Source: UBA6168 sp964442355
GTDB taxonomy: Bacteria > Bacteroidota > Bacteroidia > Chitinophagales > Saprospiraceae
DNA length: 64,000 nt
Assembly: GCA_964442355.1 (NCBI GenBank)
Contig: CAYTZS010000002.1
Location: 28,222-92,221, forward strand
Reading direction: 5' to 3'
Of this stretch, positions 24,462 to 33,263 are shown in pieces. Within the stretch, counting starts at the first letter, position 1. The number at the start of each line of letters is the position of its first letter. A program made the position numbers and the translations under genes. The notes beneath the pieces are model-generated. The model saw only the letters and a list, made by a program, of their open reading frames with translations, was not told the origin of the DNA and searched no databases.

Positions 24462-24483
24462 TTTCAGCACAAATGTGCTGAAA
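24462..24483. promoter_or_regulatory. Palindrome upstream of ftcD
   Basis: TTTCAGCAC (24462-24470), AAAT, GTGCTGAAA (24475-24483) is a perfect 9-bp inverted repeat about 70 bases before the ftcD -7 element. It is followed by A-rich rather than T-rich DNA on the forward strand, so an operator or a reverse-direction element is as likely as a terminator. Confidence 0.3.
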
Positions 24484-24553
24484 TCAGAATTTATGCACTT
24501 GTGAGATTCGCATTGAAGAGTACCATCCTTATGAAATTTAAACGCTGCATAAC

Positions 24554-24561
24554 TACTTTTG
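24554..24561 (+). promoter_or_regulatory. -7 element of ftcD promoter
   Basis: TACTTTTG matches TAnnTTTG exactly, 32 bases before the ftcD start codon. Confidence 0.5.
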
Positions 24562-24592
24562 CGGCCCAACATCAATCTTCAACCAAATTATC

Positions 24593-26278
24593 GTGAACAA
24601 CCAACTCATCGAATGCGTCCCCAACTTCTCAGAAGGCCGGGACATGGCCATTATCAAGCAAATCACCGACGAAATCGAAAGCGTGGAGGGTGTCAAACTG
24701 CTAGACGTTGACCCCGGCAAGGCCACCAACCGCACGGTCGTCACCTTCGTGGGAGCACCGGAGCCAGTAGTCCAGGCTGCCTATTTGGCCATCAAAAAAG
24801 CGGCGGAGGTCATTGACATGAGCAAGCACAAGGGCGAACACCCCCGCATGGGCGCTACCGACGTCTGCCCGCTCATTCCCATCGCCAACATCACAATGGA
24901 GGAAACGGCGCAGTGGGCGCACAAACTCGCCGAAAAAGCAGGCAGCGACCTCGGCATCCCATTTTATATGTACGAAGCTGCTGCCACATCGCCGGAGCGG
25001 CGCAACCTCGCTACCATCCGGGCTGGCGAGTACGAGGCACTGCCGGAGAAGCTGAAAAAACCGGAGTGGAAACCCGACTACGGGCCTGCCGCCTTCAATC
25101 CTCGTGCTGGCGCAACGGTCATCGGGGCACGGGATTTCCTTGTAGCCTACAACGTGAACCTTAACACCACCTCCGAACGCCGGGCCAACAGCGTAGCCTT
25201 CGACGTGCGTGAACAAGGGCGGGTGCTGCGCAAGGGCGACCCGATAGAGGGGGAGATAGTGAAAGACGAAAACGGCGAACCAGTTCGTGTACCCGGTGCC
25301 TGCAAGGCGGTGAAGGGCATCGGTTGGTACATCCCGGAATATGGCGTGGCACAGGTGAGCATGAACCTGACGAACATCGAAGTGACGCCGCTGCATGTGG
25401 CCTTCGAGGAGTGCTGCAAGAGCGCCGATCACCGTGGGATGCGGGTCACTGGCTCGGAACTCGTTGGCCTCGTGCCGCTGAAAGTGATGACCGAGGCTGG
25501 TCGCTATTTTTTGCAAAAACAAAAATGGAGCGCCGGGGTGTCGGAAGAGGAGTTGATACACATCGCCGTGAAGTCGCTTGGGCTGGACGAACTGGCACCG
25601 TTTGACCCCAAGAAAAAAATCATCGAATACCAACTGGCGGACGAGAAATCGGCCCCGCTCGCCCACATGAACCTGCGGGCCTTCGCCAACGAGACGGCCA
25701 AGGACAGCCCTGCCCCTGGAGGCGGCTCCATCTCGGCCTACGTGGGTGCGCTCGGCGCTGCGCTTGGTACGATGGTCGCCAACCTCAGTGCTGGCAAGCG
25801 TGGCTGGGACGACCGCTTGGAGGAGTTCTCTGCTTGGGCAGAAAAAGGCCAGGCGCTCAAGGACAGCCTGCTTCGCCTCGTGGACGAGGACACCGCTGCC
25901 TTCAACCAAATCATGGCCGCCTTCCGTTTGCCGAAGGAAACTGCTGAGGACAAATTGGCTCGCAAACATGCCATCCAAGCCGCCACCCGCTACGCCATCG
26001 AAACGCCGCTGCGGACGATGGAGGCTGCTTTTGCTACCTTCGAACTGGCCGAGGCAATGGCCAAAGATGGCAACCCCAACTCGGTGAGCGATGCAGGTGT
26101 GGGTGCGCTCTGCGCCCGTGCAGCCGTGCATGGCGCTTGGATGAACGTGAAAATCAACGCTGGCAGCCTCGCCGACAAGGAACTGGCAGCCGACTTCCTG
26201 AAAAGAGCCGAAACCATCAGGAAGCAAGCGGATGAAATGGAGCAACGAATCGTGAAACTGGTGGAGGAGAAGATGTAG
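24593..26278 (+). CDS. ftcD: Bifunctional glutamate formimidoyltransferase / formimidoyl-THF cyclodeaminase
   Basis: A 561-residue fusion enzyme of histidine degradation. The formiminotransferase part (about 1-330) moves the formimino group from formiminoglutamate to tetrahydrofolate; the cyclodeaminase part (about 360-561) releases ammonia to give 5,10-methenyl-THF. The start MNNQLIECVPNFSEGRD uses GTG and agrees with family N-termini; HKGEHPRMGATDVCP is the transferase signature, and AKDSPAPGGGSISAYVGALGAAL that of the cyclodeaminase. Fusion in one chain is the Bacteroidota and animal form. No other hut gene is in the window. Cytosolic. Followed 25 bases later by the antiporter gene, likely co-transcribed. 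Confidence 0.96.
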   Translation: MNNQLIECVPNFSEGRDMAIIKQITDEIESVEGVKLLDVDPGKATNRTVVTFVGAPEPVVQAAYLAIKKAAEVIDMSKHKGEHPRMGATDVCPLIPIANITMEETAQWAHKLAEKAGSDLGIPFYMYEAAATSPERRNLATIRAGEYEALPEKLKKPEWKPDYGPAAFNPRAGATVIGARDFLVAYNVNLNTTSERRANSVAFDVREQGRVLRKGDPIEGEIVKDENGEPVRVPGACKAVKGIGWYIPEYGVAQVSMNLTNIEVTPLHVAFEECCKSADHRGMRVTGSELVGLVPLKVMTEAGRYFLQKQKWSAGVSEEELIHIAVKSLGLDELAPFDPKKKIIEYQLADEKSAPLAHMNLRAFANETAKDSPAPGGGSISAYVGALGAALGTMVANLSAGKRGWDDRLEEFSAWAEKGQALKDSLLRLVDEDTAAFNQIMAAFRLPKETAEDKLARKHAIQAATRYAIETPLRTMEAAFATFELAEAMAKDGNPNSVSDAGVGALCARAAVHGAWMNVKINAGSLADKELAADFLKRAETIRKQADEMEQRIVKLVEEKM

Positions 26279-26303
26279 CAATTTCGTTCAAACGCATCAA
26301 ACA

Positions 26304-27266
26304 ATGATATACATATTGCTTATCCTCGGCTTCGTGCTGCTCATCAAAGGGGCTGACTGGCTGGTGGACGGCGCTGTATCCGTGGCTAGTCGTTTTGGCG
26401 TCTCAGACTTGGTCATCGGATTGACCATCGTGAGCATGGGCACCTCCATGCCAGAGCTAATCGTGAGCATCATCGCCAGCAACAACGGCAGCTCAGAGTT
26501 AGCCATTGGCAACGTGCTGGGCAGCAACATTGCCAATGTGCTGCTCATCCTAGGCGTCACAGCCATTGTGCGCAACCTGCCCGTGCACCGGAACACCATC
26601 TTGTCGGAGGTGCCTTTTTCACTGGCAGCGGCGCTATTGGTCGGCTTCTTGGCCAATGCTGGAATTGGTGATGAAAACCCAAGCAAGTTGCTCAGCATCA
26701 GCCGTTTGGACGGTATAATCATCCTGTTTTTCTTCTTTCTCTTCATGGCCTATGTGTTGGTAGTAGCCAAAGAGGGTAAAAAGCAAAAATTAGAAAGCGA
26801 TGCACCAACAGCGCCAATTTGGAAGAGCATTTTGCTGATAGTAGTGGGCATCCTTGGTTTGTTCCTCGGTGGAAAATGGGTAGTAGATGGTGCCGTGTAC
26901 CTTGCCAAGCTCTTCGGCATGAGCGAGACGCTTATCGGCCTGACGGTCGTGGCGCTCGGCACTTCGTTGCCCGAACTCGTGACGTCCATCATGGCCGCCC
27001 TGAAAAAGAACACCGACATCGCTGTGGGCAATGCCGTTGGTTCCAACATCTTCAACTTGCTCTGGATATTGGGGGTCAGCGCTGTTATCAGGCCCCTGCC
27101 ATTCGACGTAGCCTCCAATGTGGACATCATGGTGGTCATTGGCTCTAGTTGCATGATTTTGTTGGCACTCATCATTGGCAGAAGAATGACGATTAAGCGA
27201 ATAGAGGGTGTCGTCTTTGTGATGTCGTACATAGCGTATCTTGTCTTCGTTATAATGAGGGGATGA
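26304..27266 (+). CDS. CaCA-family calcium/sodium antiporter (YrbG-like)
   Basis: A 320-residue inner-membrane protein of about ten helices in two inverted halves. Each half carries an alpha-repeat: GLTIVSMGTSMPELIVS with NVLGSNIANVLLILG, and GLTVVALGTSLPELVTS with NAVGSNIFNLLWILG. The acidic residues of GTSxPEL and the Asn of GSN line the ion path in NCX-type exchangers. It should exchange Ca2+ (or another cation) against Na+ or H+. It starts 25 bases after ftcD and begins a run of cation-transport genes. Confidence 0.93.
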   Translation: MIYILLILGFVLLIKGADWLVDGAVSVASRFGVSDLVIGLTIVSMGTSMPELIVSIIASNNGSSELAIGNVLGSNIANVLLILGVTAIVRNLPVHRNTILSEVPFSLAAALLVGFLANAGIGDENPSKLLSISRLDGIIILFFFFLFMAYVLVVAKEGKKQKLESDAPTAPIWKSILLIVVGILGLFLGGKWVVDGAVYLAKLFGMSETLIGLTVVALGTSLPELVTSIMAALKKNTDIAVGNAVGSNIFNLLWILGVSAVIRPLPFDVASNVDIMVVIGSSCMILLALIIGRRMTIKRIEGVVFVMSYIAYLVFVIMRG

Positions 27267-27328
27267 TTTAAGTCAATACCGCCGCACTACGCTCCCAAAA
27301 AATACTACCTTGCTTGTTCTGAAAAAAC

Positions 27329-27640
27329 ATGAAACGCTTCCTTCCATATTCTGCTGCTTGGCTTTTGGTGCTCTGTCTCATGGCAGTCAATGCAGCACCA
27401 TTGGTTTTCCCAATAGAAAACGAGGAGCGGGTCTGTGTAAAAATTGCACCCCACAACGACAGTTGCCCTGCCGACGGCAAGGAGGAAAAAACTGAATCTT
27501 TGAAGTTTGCCCGGCACATTGTTGTCATCCCCCAGTTAAAGTCCAAAAAGCTATCTCTGCGCTTTTTGGAGCAACCTCGAAGAACCGTTCGTGACATCTA
27601 TTGGCCCATTATCTTGCCACCCCCGAAGGTTAGTGTCTGA
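27329..27640 (+). CDS. Small secreted protein of unknown function
   Basis: A 103-residue protein with a signal peptide (MKRFLPYSAAWLLVLCLMAVNA) and a short mature part of about 80 residues, with two Cys (in ERVCVKI and NDSCPAD) that could form a disulfide, and a Pro-rich end (IILPPPKVSV). I recognise no family. It sits between the antiporter and the 29-residue peptide, on the same strand. Confidence 0.6.
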   Translation: MKRFLPYSAAWLLVLCLMAVNAAPLVFPIENEERVCVKIAPHNDSCPADGKEEKTESLKFARHIVVIPQLKSKKLSLRFLEQPRRTVRDIYWPIILPPPKVSV

Positions 27641-27808
27641 GCACGATTCCCATCATTTAATTTCATTTTTTCATTGGCTGTGCTGCACTCGCAGGGCTTA
27701 AAAGGCCGCATGCGATGTCCAGCTTCTGTTGTGCTTTCGAGCAGTAGCAGGCAAGCCGTTAGGCGGGCAGTCCATTTTTGGTCACAGCCCGCTGCAAAAC
27801 AATTAATC

Positions 27809-27898
27809 ATGGACTTTTTCAGAGATATTTATCCGCTGGTAGCAGTCGGAATCATTGTTCTATTGATTTTGATAGCCATTTTTAAAAAGAAAAAATAG
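27809..27898 (+). CDS. 29-residue single-pass membrane peptide
   Basis: An ATG at 27809 opens a 29-residue frame: MDFFRDIYPL, then a hydrophobic helix of about 17 residues (VAVGIIVLLILIAIF) and a KKKK end. The positive end should stay in the cytoplasm, with the acidic N-terminus outside. It lies 171 bases upstream of an MgtA-type P-type ATPase. Short single-helix peptides are known partners of P-type ATPases (KdpF for KdpB, MgtR for MgtA/MgtC, sarcolipin for SERCA), so a regulatory role is a reasonable inference, not shown by sequence. A 12-bp hairpin follows the stop. Confidence 0.55.
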   Translation: MDFFRDIYPLVAVGIIVLLILIAIFKKKK

Positions 27899-27915
27899 GC
27901 TTCAGAAATAGCAAG

Positions 27916-27944
27916 CGGCGGGTGTCATATTCTGACACCCGCCG
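27916..27944 (+). terminator. Strong hairpin between membrane peptide and MgtA-type ATPase
   Basis: CGGCGGGTGTCA (27916-27927) and TGACACCCGCCG (27933-27944) form a perfect 12-bp stem with a 5-base loop, 17 bases after the peptide stop. No T-run follows (TGCTGTTG), so it may be a factor-aided terminator, a 3'-end stabiliser or an attenuator for the ATPase gene. Confidence 0.6.
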
Positions 27945-28045
27945 TGCTGTTGCGACATAACGCCTTTCAGACAATCCCTAAAAGTTATTGACTAAAATCA
28001 TCCCTTTTCCTGCACCAAATCAACCTGTCCAGCACATTCATTGGC

Positions 28046-28053
28046 TAATTTCG
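28046..28053 (+). promoter_or_regulatory. Possible -7 element of MgtA-type ATPase gene
   Basis: TAATTTCG differs by one base from TAnnTTTG and lies 16 bases before the ATG at 28070. Confidence 0.3.
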
Positions 28054-28069
28054 ACCGATAATTTATCCA

Positions 28070-30595
28070 ATGAAACCCAGCCCTAATTTTTGGAGAGATA
28101 ACCCAGCATCGCTTTTCCAGCTGCTCGACACATCGCATGTGGGTCTCACCAATGCCGAAGCCAATCGTCGGCTGCGACTATTCCAAACTGGCAAATTGCA
28201 TCGGCCTACATGGGTTGAAACCATGCTGCTTTTCCTGGCTCAGTTCAAAAACCCGCTCGTACTTATTCTCGTGTTTGCGGTAGCACTGTCCACGGCGCTG
28301 GGCGAGACGACCAATGCCCTTATCATTTTATCCATTTTACTGCTCACGGGTACGTTGGGCTTTTGGCAAGAATACAAAGCCGACCGAGCGGTGAAAAAGC
28401 TACGGGCACTCGTGCATACGATGACCACCGTGAAACGGAACGGCGTTTGGGAAAAGGTACACCTTGAAACCATCGTGCCGGGCGATGTAGTCAAGTTGAC
28501 AGCGTGTGACCTCGTGCCGGGCGACTGCCTCCTCATCAGCGCCAAAGACCTCCACGTGAGTGAAGCTGCGCTGACTGGCGAGAGTTTCCCAGTCGAAAAG
28601 CACGCTGGTGACTGCCCGGCCGATGCGCCCATCAGCCGCCGCCCAAATGCCGTTTTTCAAGGCTCCAATGTGGTGAATGGCGAAGCCGAGGCACTGGTTG
28701 TACACACGGGCAGCGACACCGAATTTGGAGAAATCGCCCAAAGCCTCGAAAAAGCGGAAGACGAAACCGCTTTCGAGCAAGGCATCAACCGCTTTGGTTA
28801 CCTCCTGATGCGAATCACATTCTTGCTGGCAGCGGGCATTCTCGTACTCAACCTCTTTTCCCATAAACCATTGGTTGCCAGCATCTTGTTCGCCTTGGCA
28901 CTGGCAGTCGGCTTGGCCCCGGAACTGCTGCCAGCTATCATGGTCACCACACTCTCGGCAGGTGCGTCGCGCATGGCCAAGCAGAAAGTGATTGTGAAAA
29001 AACTCGCCGCCATCCAAAACCTCGGTGCCGTCAACATTCTCTGTTCCGACAAAACCGGAACGCTCACAACGGGCGAGGTGCAAGTTCACTCCACGGTCGG
29101 GCTGAGTGGGCAGCACTCCGACAAGGTGCGGCTCTTCGCTTGGCTCAATGCCTTTTTTGAAACCGGTTTCTCCAATCCACTTGACGAAGCCTTGCGGCGT
29201 GACGCCGAACCCAAGTTGGGCGCTGAGGGCTACACCAAATTCGACGAAGTGCCCTACGACTTCATCCGCAAGCGCCTCTCCATCGTGGTGGAAAAGGATG
29301 GCCAGCACCTGATGCTCACCAAAGGCGCCCTGCAAAACGTGCTCGAAGTATGTACCATGTCGGAAGCGGAAGACGGCAGCCTACACCCACTCGACGAGGT
29401 TCGACCCGCTATTTTGGAGCTGTTCAAAAAACAATCGGCGGAGGGCTTCCGCACCATCGGCGTGGCGTGGAAGGACGTGACTGGCGACCCCGTCATCAAC
29501 AAGGACGACGAAGTGGGCATGACTTTCCTCGGCTTTATTTTCCTTTTTGACCCACCCAAGCCGGGCATCGTGCAAGCGGTGCAAAGTCTTGAGAAGCTGG
29601 GAGTTACCCTCAAAATCATCACAGGCGACAACCGCCTCGCTGCTCGCCACGTTGCCGACATGCTGGGACTGGAGCACCACACCGTGCTCACGGGCGACCG
29701 CCTGCGCCACATCACCGACGAAGGGCTCCCCGCAAAGGCGATGAAAACGGACATTTTCGCCGAAATCGAGCCGCACCAAAAGGAGCGCCTCATCCGAGCG
29801 CTGCGCTTGGGAGGCAATGTGGTGGGCTATCTCGGTGACGGCATCAACGACGCTAGTGCCCTGAAGGCTGCCGATGCAGGTGTATCGGTGGACAGTGCGG
29901 TGGACGTGGCAAAGGAAGCATCCGACATGATTTTGCTCGAAAAAGACCTGAACGTGCTGCGAGCAGGCATCCTCGAAGGGCGCAAAACTTACCTGAACAC
30001 GCTCAAGTACATTTTCATCACGACCAGCGCCAACTTCGGCAACATGTTCAGTTTGGCAGGTGTGTCGCTATTTCTCCCATTTTTGCCACTGCTGCCGCAA
30101 CAGATTCTGCTGCTCAATTTCCTCTCCGACATCCCTGCCCTCGGCATCGCCGCCGACCGGGTGGACGAGGAACACCTCGCAAAACCCAAGCGCTGGAACG
30201 TGCAGCTCATCCGCCGATTCATGACGGTGTTCGGCCTTCAAAGCTCGATTTTTGACTACCTTACTTTTGGGTTGCTGTTGCTAGTGTTCAAGGTGGACGA
30301 AGCACATTTCCAAACGGGATGGTTCGTCGAATCGTGCCTGACGGAACTGTTCATCCTGCTCATCGTCCGCACGACCCGGCCAGCTTGGCGCAGCCGCCCC
30401 AGCCGATTTTTGGTTTGGGCGAGCCTATTCGTGGCAGCGGCTGTGCTTGCGATTCCATATTTGCCCTTCGGGAAAATTATTGGTTTCGACCCGCTTCCCC
30501 CGGCCTTGTTACTGGGGATGGTCGGCATTGCAGTGCTGTACGCAGTGATGGCAGAAGTCACGAAGGGTCGTTTTTTCAAAAAAGCTCATTTGTAA
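28070..30595 (+). CDS. mgtA: Mg2+-importing P-type ATPase
   Basis: An 841-residue type IIIB P-type ATPase. ALTGESFPVEK is the actuator loop; CSDKTGTLTTGEV carries the phosphorylated Asp; GDGINDASALKAADAGVSVD is the hinge, with the ISVD-type ending typical of MgtA/MgtB. Ten membrane helices are expected: M1-M2 around 60-105, M3-M4 around 240-300 with GLAPELLPAIM in M4, and six after residue 650. MgtA enzymes bring Mg2+ into the cytoplasm with its gradient. The N-terminus is about 55 residues, shorter than in enterobacterial MgtA (about 900 residues). Next gene, 108 bases downstream, is a second P-type ATPase. Confidence 0.92.
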   Translation: MKPSPNFWRDNPASLFQLLDTSHVGLTNAEANRRLRLFQTGKLHRPTWVETMLLFLAQFKNPLVLILVFAVALSTALGETTNALIILSILLLTGTLGFWQEYKADRAVKKLRALVHTMTTVKRNGVWEKVHLETIVPGDVVKLTACDLVPGDCLLISAKDLHVSEAALTGESFPVEKHAGDCPADAPISRRPNAVFQGSNVVNGEAEALVVHTGSDTEFGEIAQSLEKAEDETAFEQGINRFGYLLMRITFLLAAGILVLNLFSHKPLVASILFALALAVGLAPELLPAIMVTTLSAGASRMAKQKVIVKKLAAIQNLGAVNILCSDKTGTLTTGEVQVHSTVGLSGQHSDKVRLFAWLNAFFETGFSNPLDEALRRDAEPKLGAEGYTKFDEVPYDFIRKRLSIVVEKDGQHLMLTKGALQNVLEVCTMSEAEDGSLHPLDEVRPAILELFKKQSAEGFRTIGVAWKDVTGDPVINKDDEVGMTFLGFIFLFDPPKPGIVQAVQSLEKLGVTLKIITGDNRLAARHVADMLGLEHHTVLTGDRLRHITDEGLPAKAMKTDIFAEIEPHQKERLIRALRLGGNVVGYLGDGINDASALKAADAGVSVDSAVDVAKEASDMILLEKDLNVLRAGILEGRKTYLNTLKYIFITTSANFGNMFSLAGVSLFLPFLPLLPQQILLLNFLSDIPALGIAADRVDEEHLAKPKRWNVQLIRRFMTVFGLQSSIFDYLTFGLLLLVFKVDEAHFQTGWFVESCLTELFILLIVRTTRPAWRSRPSRFLVWASLFVAAAVLAIPYLPFGKIIGFDPLPPALLLGMVGIAVLYAVMAEVTKGRFFKKAHL

Positions 30596-30671
30596 GTAGG
30601 TCATTGAAATTAGTCTAGATTTGGGATTAGATGCAACCAGTTGAAATTCAAGCAGTTGTCCAATCGTAATT

Positions 30672-30693
30672 CGTAAATCTAAAATCGTAAATC
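30672..30693. repeat. Two inverted-orientation GATTTACG words
   Basis: CGTAAATC occurs at 30672-30679 and 30686-30693 in the gap between the two ATPase genes, the complement of the word seen at 20981-21009. The gap (30596-30703) has no other feature. Confidence 0.6.
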
Positions 30694-30703
30694 TACTTAA
30701 AAC

Positions 30704-33262
30704 ATGAACTGGCACCTACTCCCCACCGCTGAAGCCCTCCAACTCACGGGCAGCCAACCGCAGGGCATTACCACCTCCGAGGTGCAGGAGCGGCAGGCAA
30801 AGTATGGCCCAAACGCATTGCAGGAAAAAAAGCAGAAACCCGCTTGGTTGATGTTCATCGGACAGTTCAAGGACCTGATGATTCTGATATTGGCAGCGGC
30901 GGCAATCGTGTCGGGATTGGTCGGAGACGTGCAGGACACCGTGGTCATCCTCATCATCGTGGCACTGAACGCCGTGGTCGGCTTCGTGCAGGAATACCGG
31001 GCAGAGAGGGCGATGGAGGCCCTGAAGAAAATGTCGGCCCCCTCGGCCAATGTGCTCCGCAACGGTTCTATCCAGCAAATCCCCACTGCCGAGATTGTGC
31101 CCGGCGACATCGTGGCGCTCGATGCGGGAACCATGACACCCGCTGACCTGCGCTTGCTGGAAGCCCATTCCCTCAAAATCGAAGAAGCCTCGCTCACGGG
31201 CGAATCGCAGGCAGTGGATAAGCAAATTGCCGAACTCCACGACGAGCAAATGCCCCTCGGCGACCGCACGAACATGGCCTACAAGGGTACGCTCGTTGCA
31301 TACGGACGGGGCATGGGCGTGGTAGTGGCCACGGGCATGGACACAGAAATCGGGCGAATTGCACAGTTGCTGCAAGAGGACGAAACCATGACGCCATTGC
31401 AAAAGCGACTCGCCGATTTTGGCAAAAAACTCTCCCTCGGCGTGTTGGGAATTTGCGTGGTGCTGTTCGCTGTGGGCTTGCTGCGTGGCGAAGAACCCAT
31501 GCAAATGCTGCTCACCGCCATTTCGGTCGCCGTCGCTGCCATTCCAGAAGCACTGCCTGCCGTCGTCACGATTGCACTGGCGCTCGGTGCCCGGCGCATG
31601 GTTCGCAAAAACGCTCTCATCCGCAAGTTGCCCGCCGTGGAGACACTCGGCTCCGTCACTTTCATTTGCACGGATAAAACAGGTACGCTCACGCAAAACA
31701 AGATGACCGTTGTCGAAACTTGGACGCCAGACACGCAGCCACCCGACCTACCTTTTTCACCCAAAGAAACCTTGCTGCGCTGCATGACTCTCAACCACGA
31801 CGTACGAAAAAACGAGGCTGGGGAATGGTCGGGCGAAAGCACGGAAGTTGCACTGGCCGATTTTTCAGAAAAACAACTGCCTGATTTTCAAGCAATTAAA
31901 TACAAAAGAGCTGGAGAATTGCCTTTCGACTCAGTCCGAAAGCTAATGACGACGGTACACCATTTTGAAACGGGCTACCTAGTCGTCACCAAGGGTGCCA
32001 TTGAGTCCATCTTGGCCGCCTGCGACGACCCTGATGAAATTGCCATGACCGCCGCAGCCGAGCGCATGGGGCATGGGGGCCTGCGGGTCATTGCCTACGG
32101 CTGCAAACTGCTCGGCGAGCTACCCGAAAAGCTCAGTTTTTCGACCCTCGAAACGGGCTTGCAGGTCGTCGGGTTGGCAGGGCTGACCGACCCTCCGAGG
32201 GAGGAAGCGGCGCAAGCCATCCGGGATTGCCGAACGGCGGGCATTGTGCCTGTGATGATCACTGGCGACCATTTGGTGACGGCAGCCGCCATCGCCCGGC
32301 AAATTGGGATTTTGGAAAAACCATCGGACAAAATGGTGAGCGGCACGGAATTGCTGGCGATGACCGAGGAGGAACTTGAGCAACAAATCGAGCAAATCAA
32401 GGTGTACGCAAGGGTGTCGCCAGAGCAGAAGTTGCAGATTGTCAAGGCGTTGCAGCACAAGGGGCACTTCGTTGCCGTGACGGGTGACGGCGTGAACGAT
32501 GCCCCAGCATTGCGCCGGTCAAACATTGGCGTGGCGATGGGTATCACAGGCACCGACGTGTCGAAAGAGGCGGCGCACATGGTCTTGCTCGATGATAATT
32601 TTGCCACAATTCTAAAGGCAGTGCGGGAGGGTCGGCGAATTTTCGAGAACGTGCGCAAGTTCATCAAGTACATCCTGACGGGCAACAGCGGTGAAATCTG
32701 GACGATTTTTCTCGCCCCGTTGGCGGGGTTGCCCATTCCGCTGCTCCCCATCCACATCCTCTGGGTCAACCTCGTGACGGACGGCCTGCCCTCGCTTGCC
32801 CTGGCTGGGGAGCCTGCCGAAAAAGACCTGATGCAACTGCCGCCACGCCCGCCCAGTGAGAACATCTTTGCAAAAGGGCTGGGGTTCCATGTGCTTTGGG
32901 TGGGCTTGCTGATGGGCGCTGTCTGCCTTGGTGTGCAGGCTTGGGCGATGGAACAACACGACCCCAAATGGCAGACCTACGTGTTCACCGTGCTTTGCTT
33001 CAGCCAGATGGGACACGTGATGGCCATTCGCAGTGAGCGGTTTTTCTTGTTCAGACAGGGGTTGTTCAGCAACCCGGCGCTGTTGGGCTCTGTCTTGCTG
33101 ACGTTTTTGCTTCACTTGGCAATACTGTACGTACCTGCCCTGCAAGCGATATTTTCAACAAAGCCATTGACAATCAATGAATTGGGGGCGTGTATTCTGG
33201 TTTCACTCGTGGTTTTTCATGCGGTGGAATTGGAAAAATTGGTGAGGGGTTGGCGGAGTTGA
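30704..33262 (+). CDS. Ca2+-type (type II) cation P-type ATPase
   Basis: An 852-residue SERCA/PMA-like P-type ATPase. Motifs in order: SLTGESQAVDK (actuator), VAAIPEALPAVVTIALALG in M4 (the SERCA-type IPEGLP site with Ala for Gly), ICTDKTGTLTQNKMTVVE with the phosphorylated Asp, and TGDGVNDAPALRRSNIGVAMG (hinge). A C-terminal cation-ATPase domain with six helices follows; ILWVNLVTDGLPSLAL matches M6 of calcium pumps. It should export Ca2+ from the cytoplasm, possibly another divalent ion. It is convergent with the YitT gene: the two stop codons are one base apart. Confidence 0.92.
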   Translation: MNWHLLPTAEALQLTGSQPQGITTSEVQERQAKYGPNALQEKKQKPAWLMFIGQFKDLMILILAAAAIVSGLVGDVQDTVVILIIVALNAVVGFVQEYRAERAMEALKKMSAPSANVLRNGSIQQIPTAEIVPGDIVALDAGTMTPADLRLLEAHSLKIEEASLTGESQAVDKQIAELHDEQMPLGDRTNMAYKGTLVAYGRGMGVVVATGMDTEIGRIAQLLQEDETMTPLQKRLADFGKKLSLGVLGICVVLFAVGLLRGEEPMQMLLTAISVAVAAIPEALPAVVTIALALGARRMVRKNALIRKLPAVETLGSVTFICTDKTGTLTQNKMTVVETWTPDTQPPDLPFSPKETLLRCMTLNHDVRKNEAGEWSGESTEVALADFSEKQLPDFQAIKYKRAGELPFDSVRKLMTTVHHFETGYLVVTKGAIESILAACDDPDEIAMTAAAERMGHGGLRVIAYGCKLLGELPEKLSFSTLETGLQVVGLAGLTDPPREEAAQAIRDCRTAGIVPVMITGDHLVTAAAIARQIGILEKPSDKMVSGTELLAMTEEELEQQIEQIKVYARVSPEQKLQIVKALQHKGHFVAVTGDGVNDAPALRRSNIGVAMGITGTDVSKEAAHMVLLDDNFATILKAVREGRRIFENVRKFIKYILTGNSGEIWTIFLAPLAGLPIPLLPIHILWVNLVTDGLPSLALAGEPAEKDLMQLPPRPPSENIFAKGLGFHVLWVGLLMGAVCLGVQAWAMEQHDPKWQTYVFTVLCFSQMGHVMAIRSERFFLFRQGLFSNPALLGSVLLTFLLHLAILYVPALQAIFSTKPLTINELGACILVSLVVFHAVELEKLVRGWRS

Positions 33263-33263
33263 A

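Noticed and set aside
24701..26281. 526-codon reverse-strand frame over ftcD
   Set aside because: It is a shadow of the GC-rich ftcD gene; the forward product has clear family motifs and the reverse product has none.
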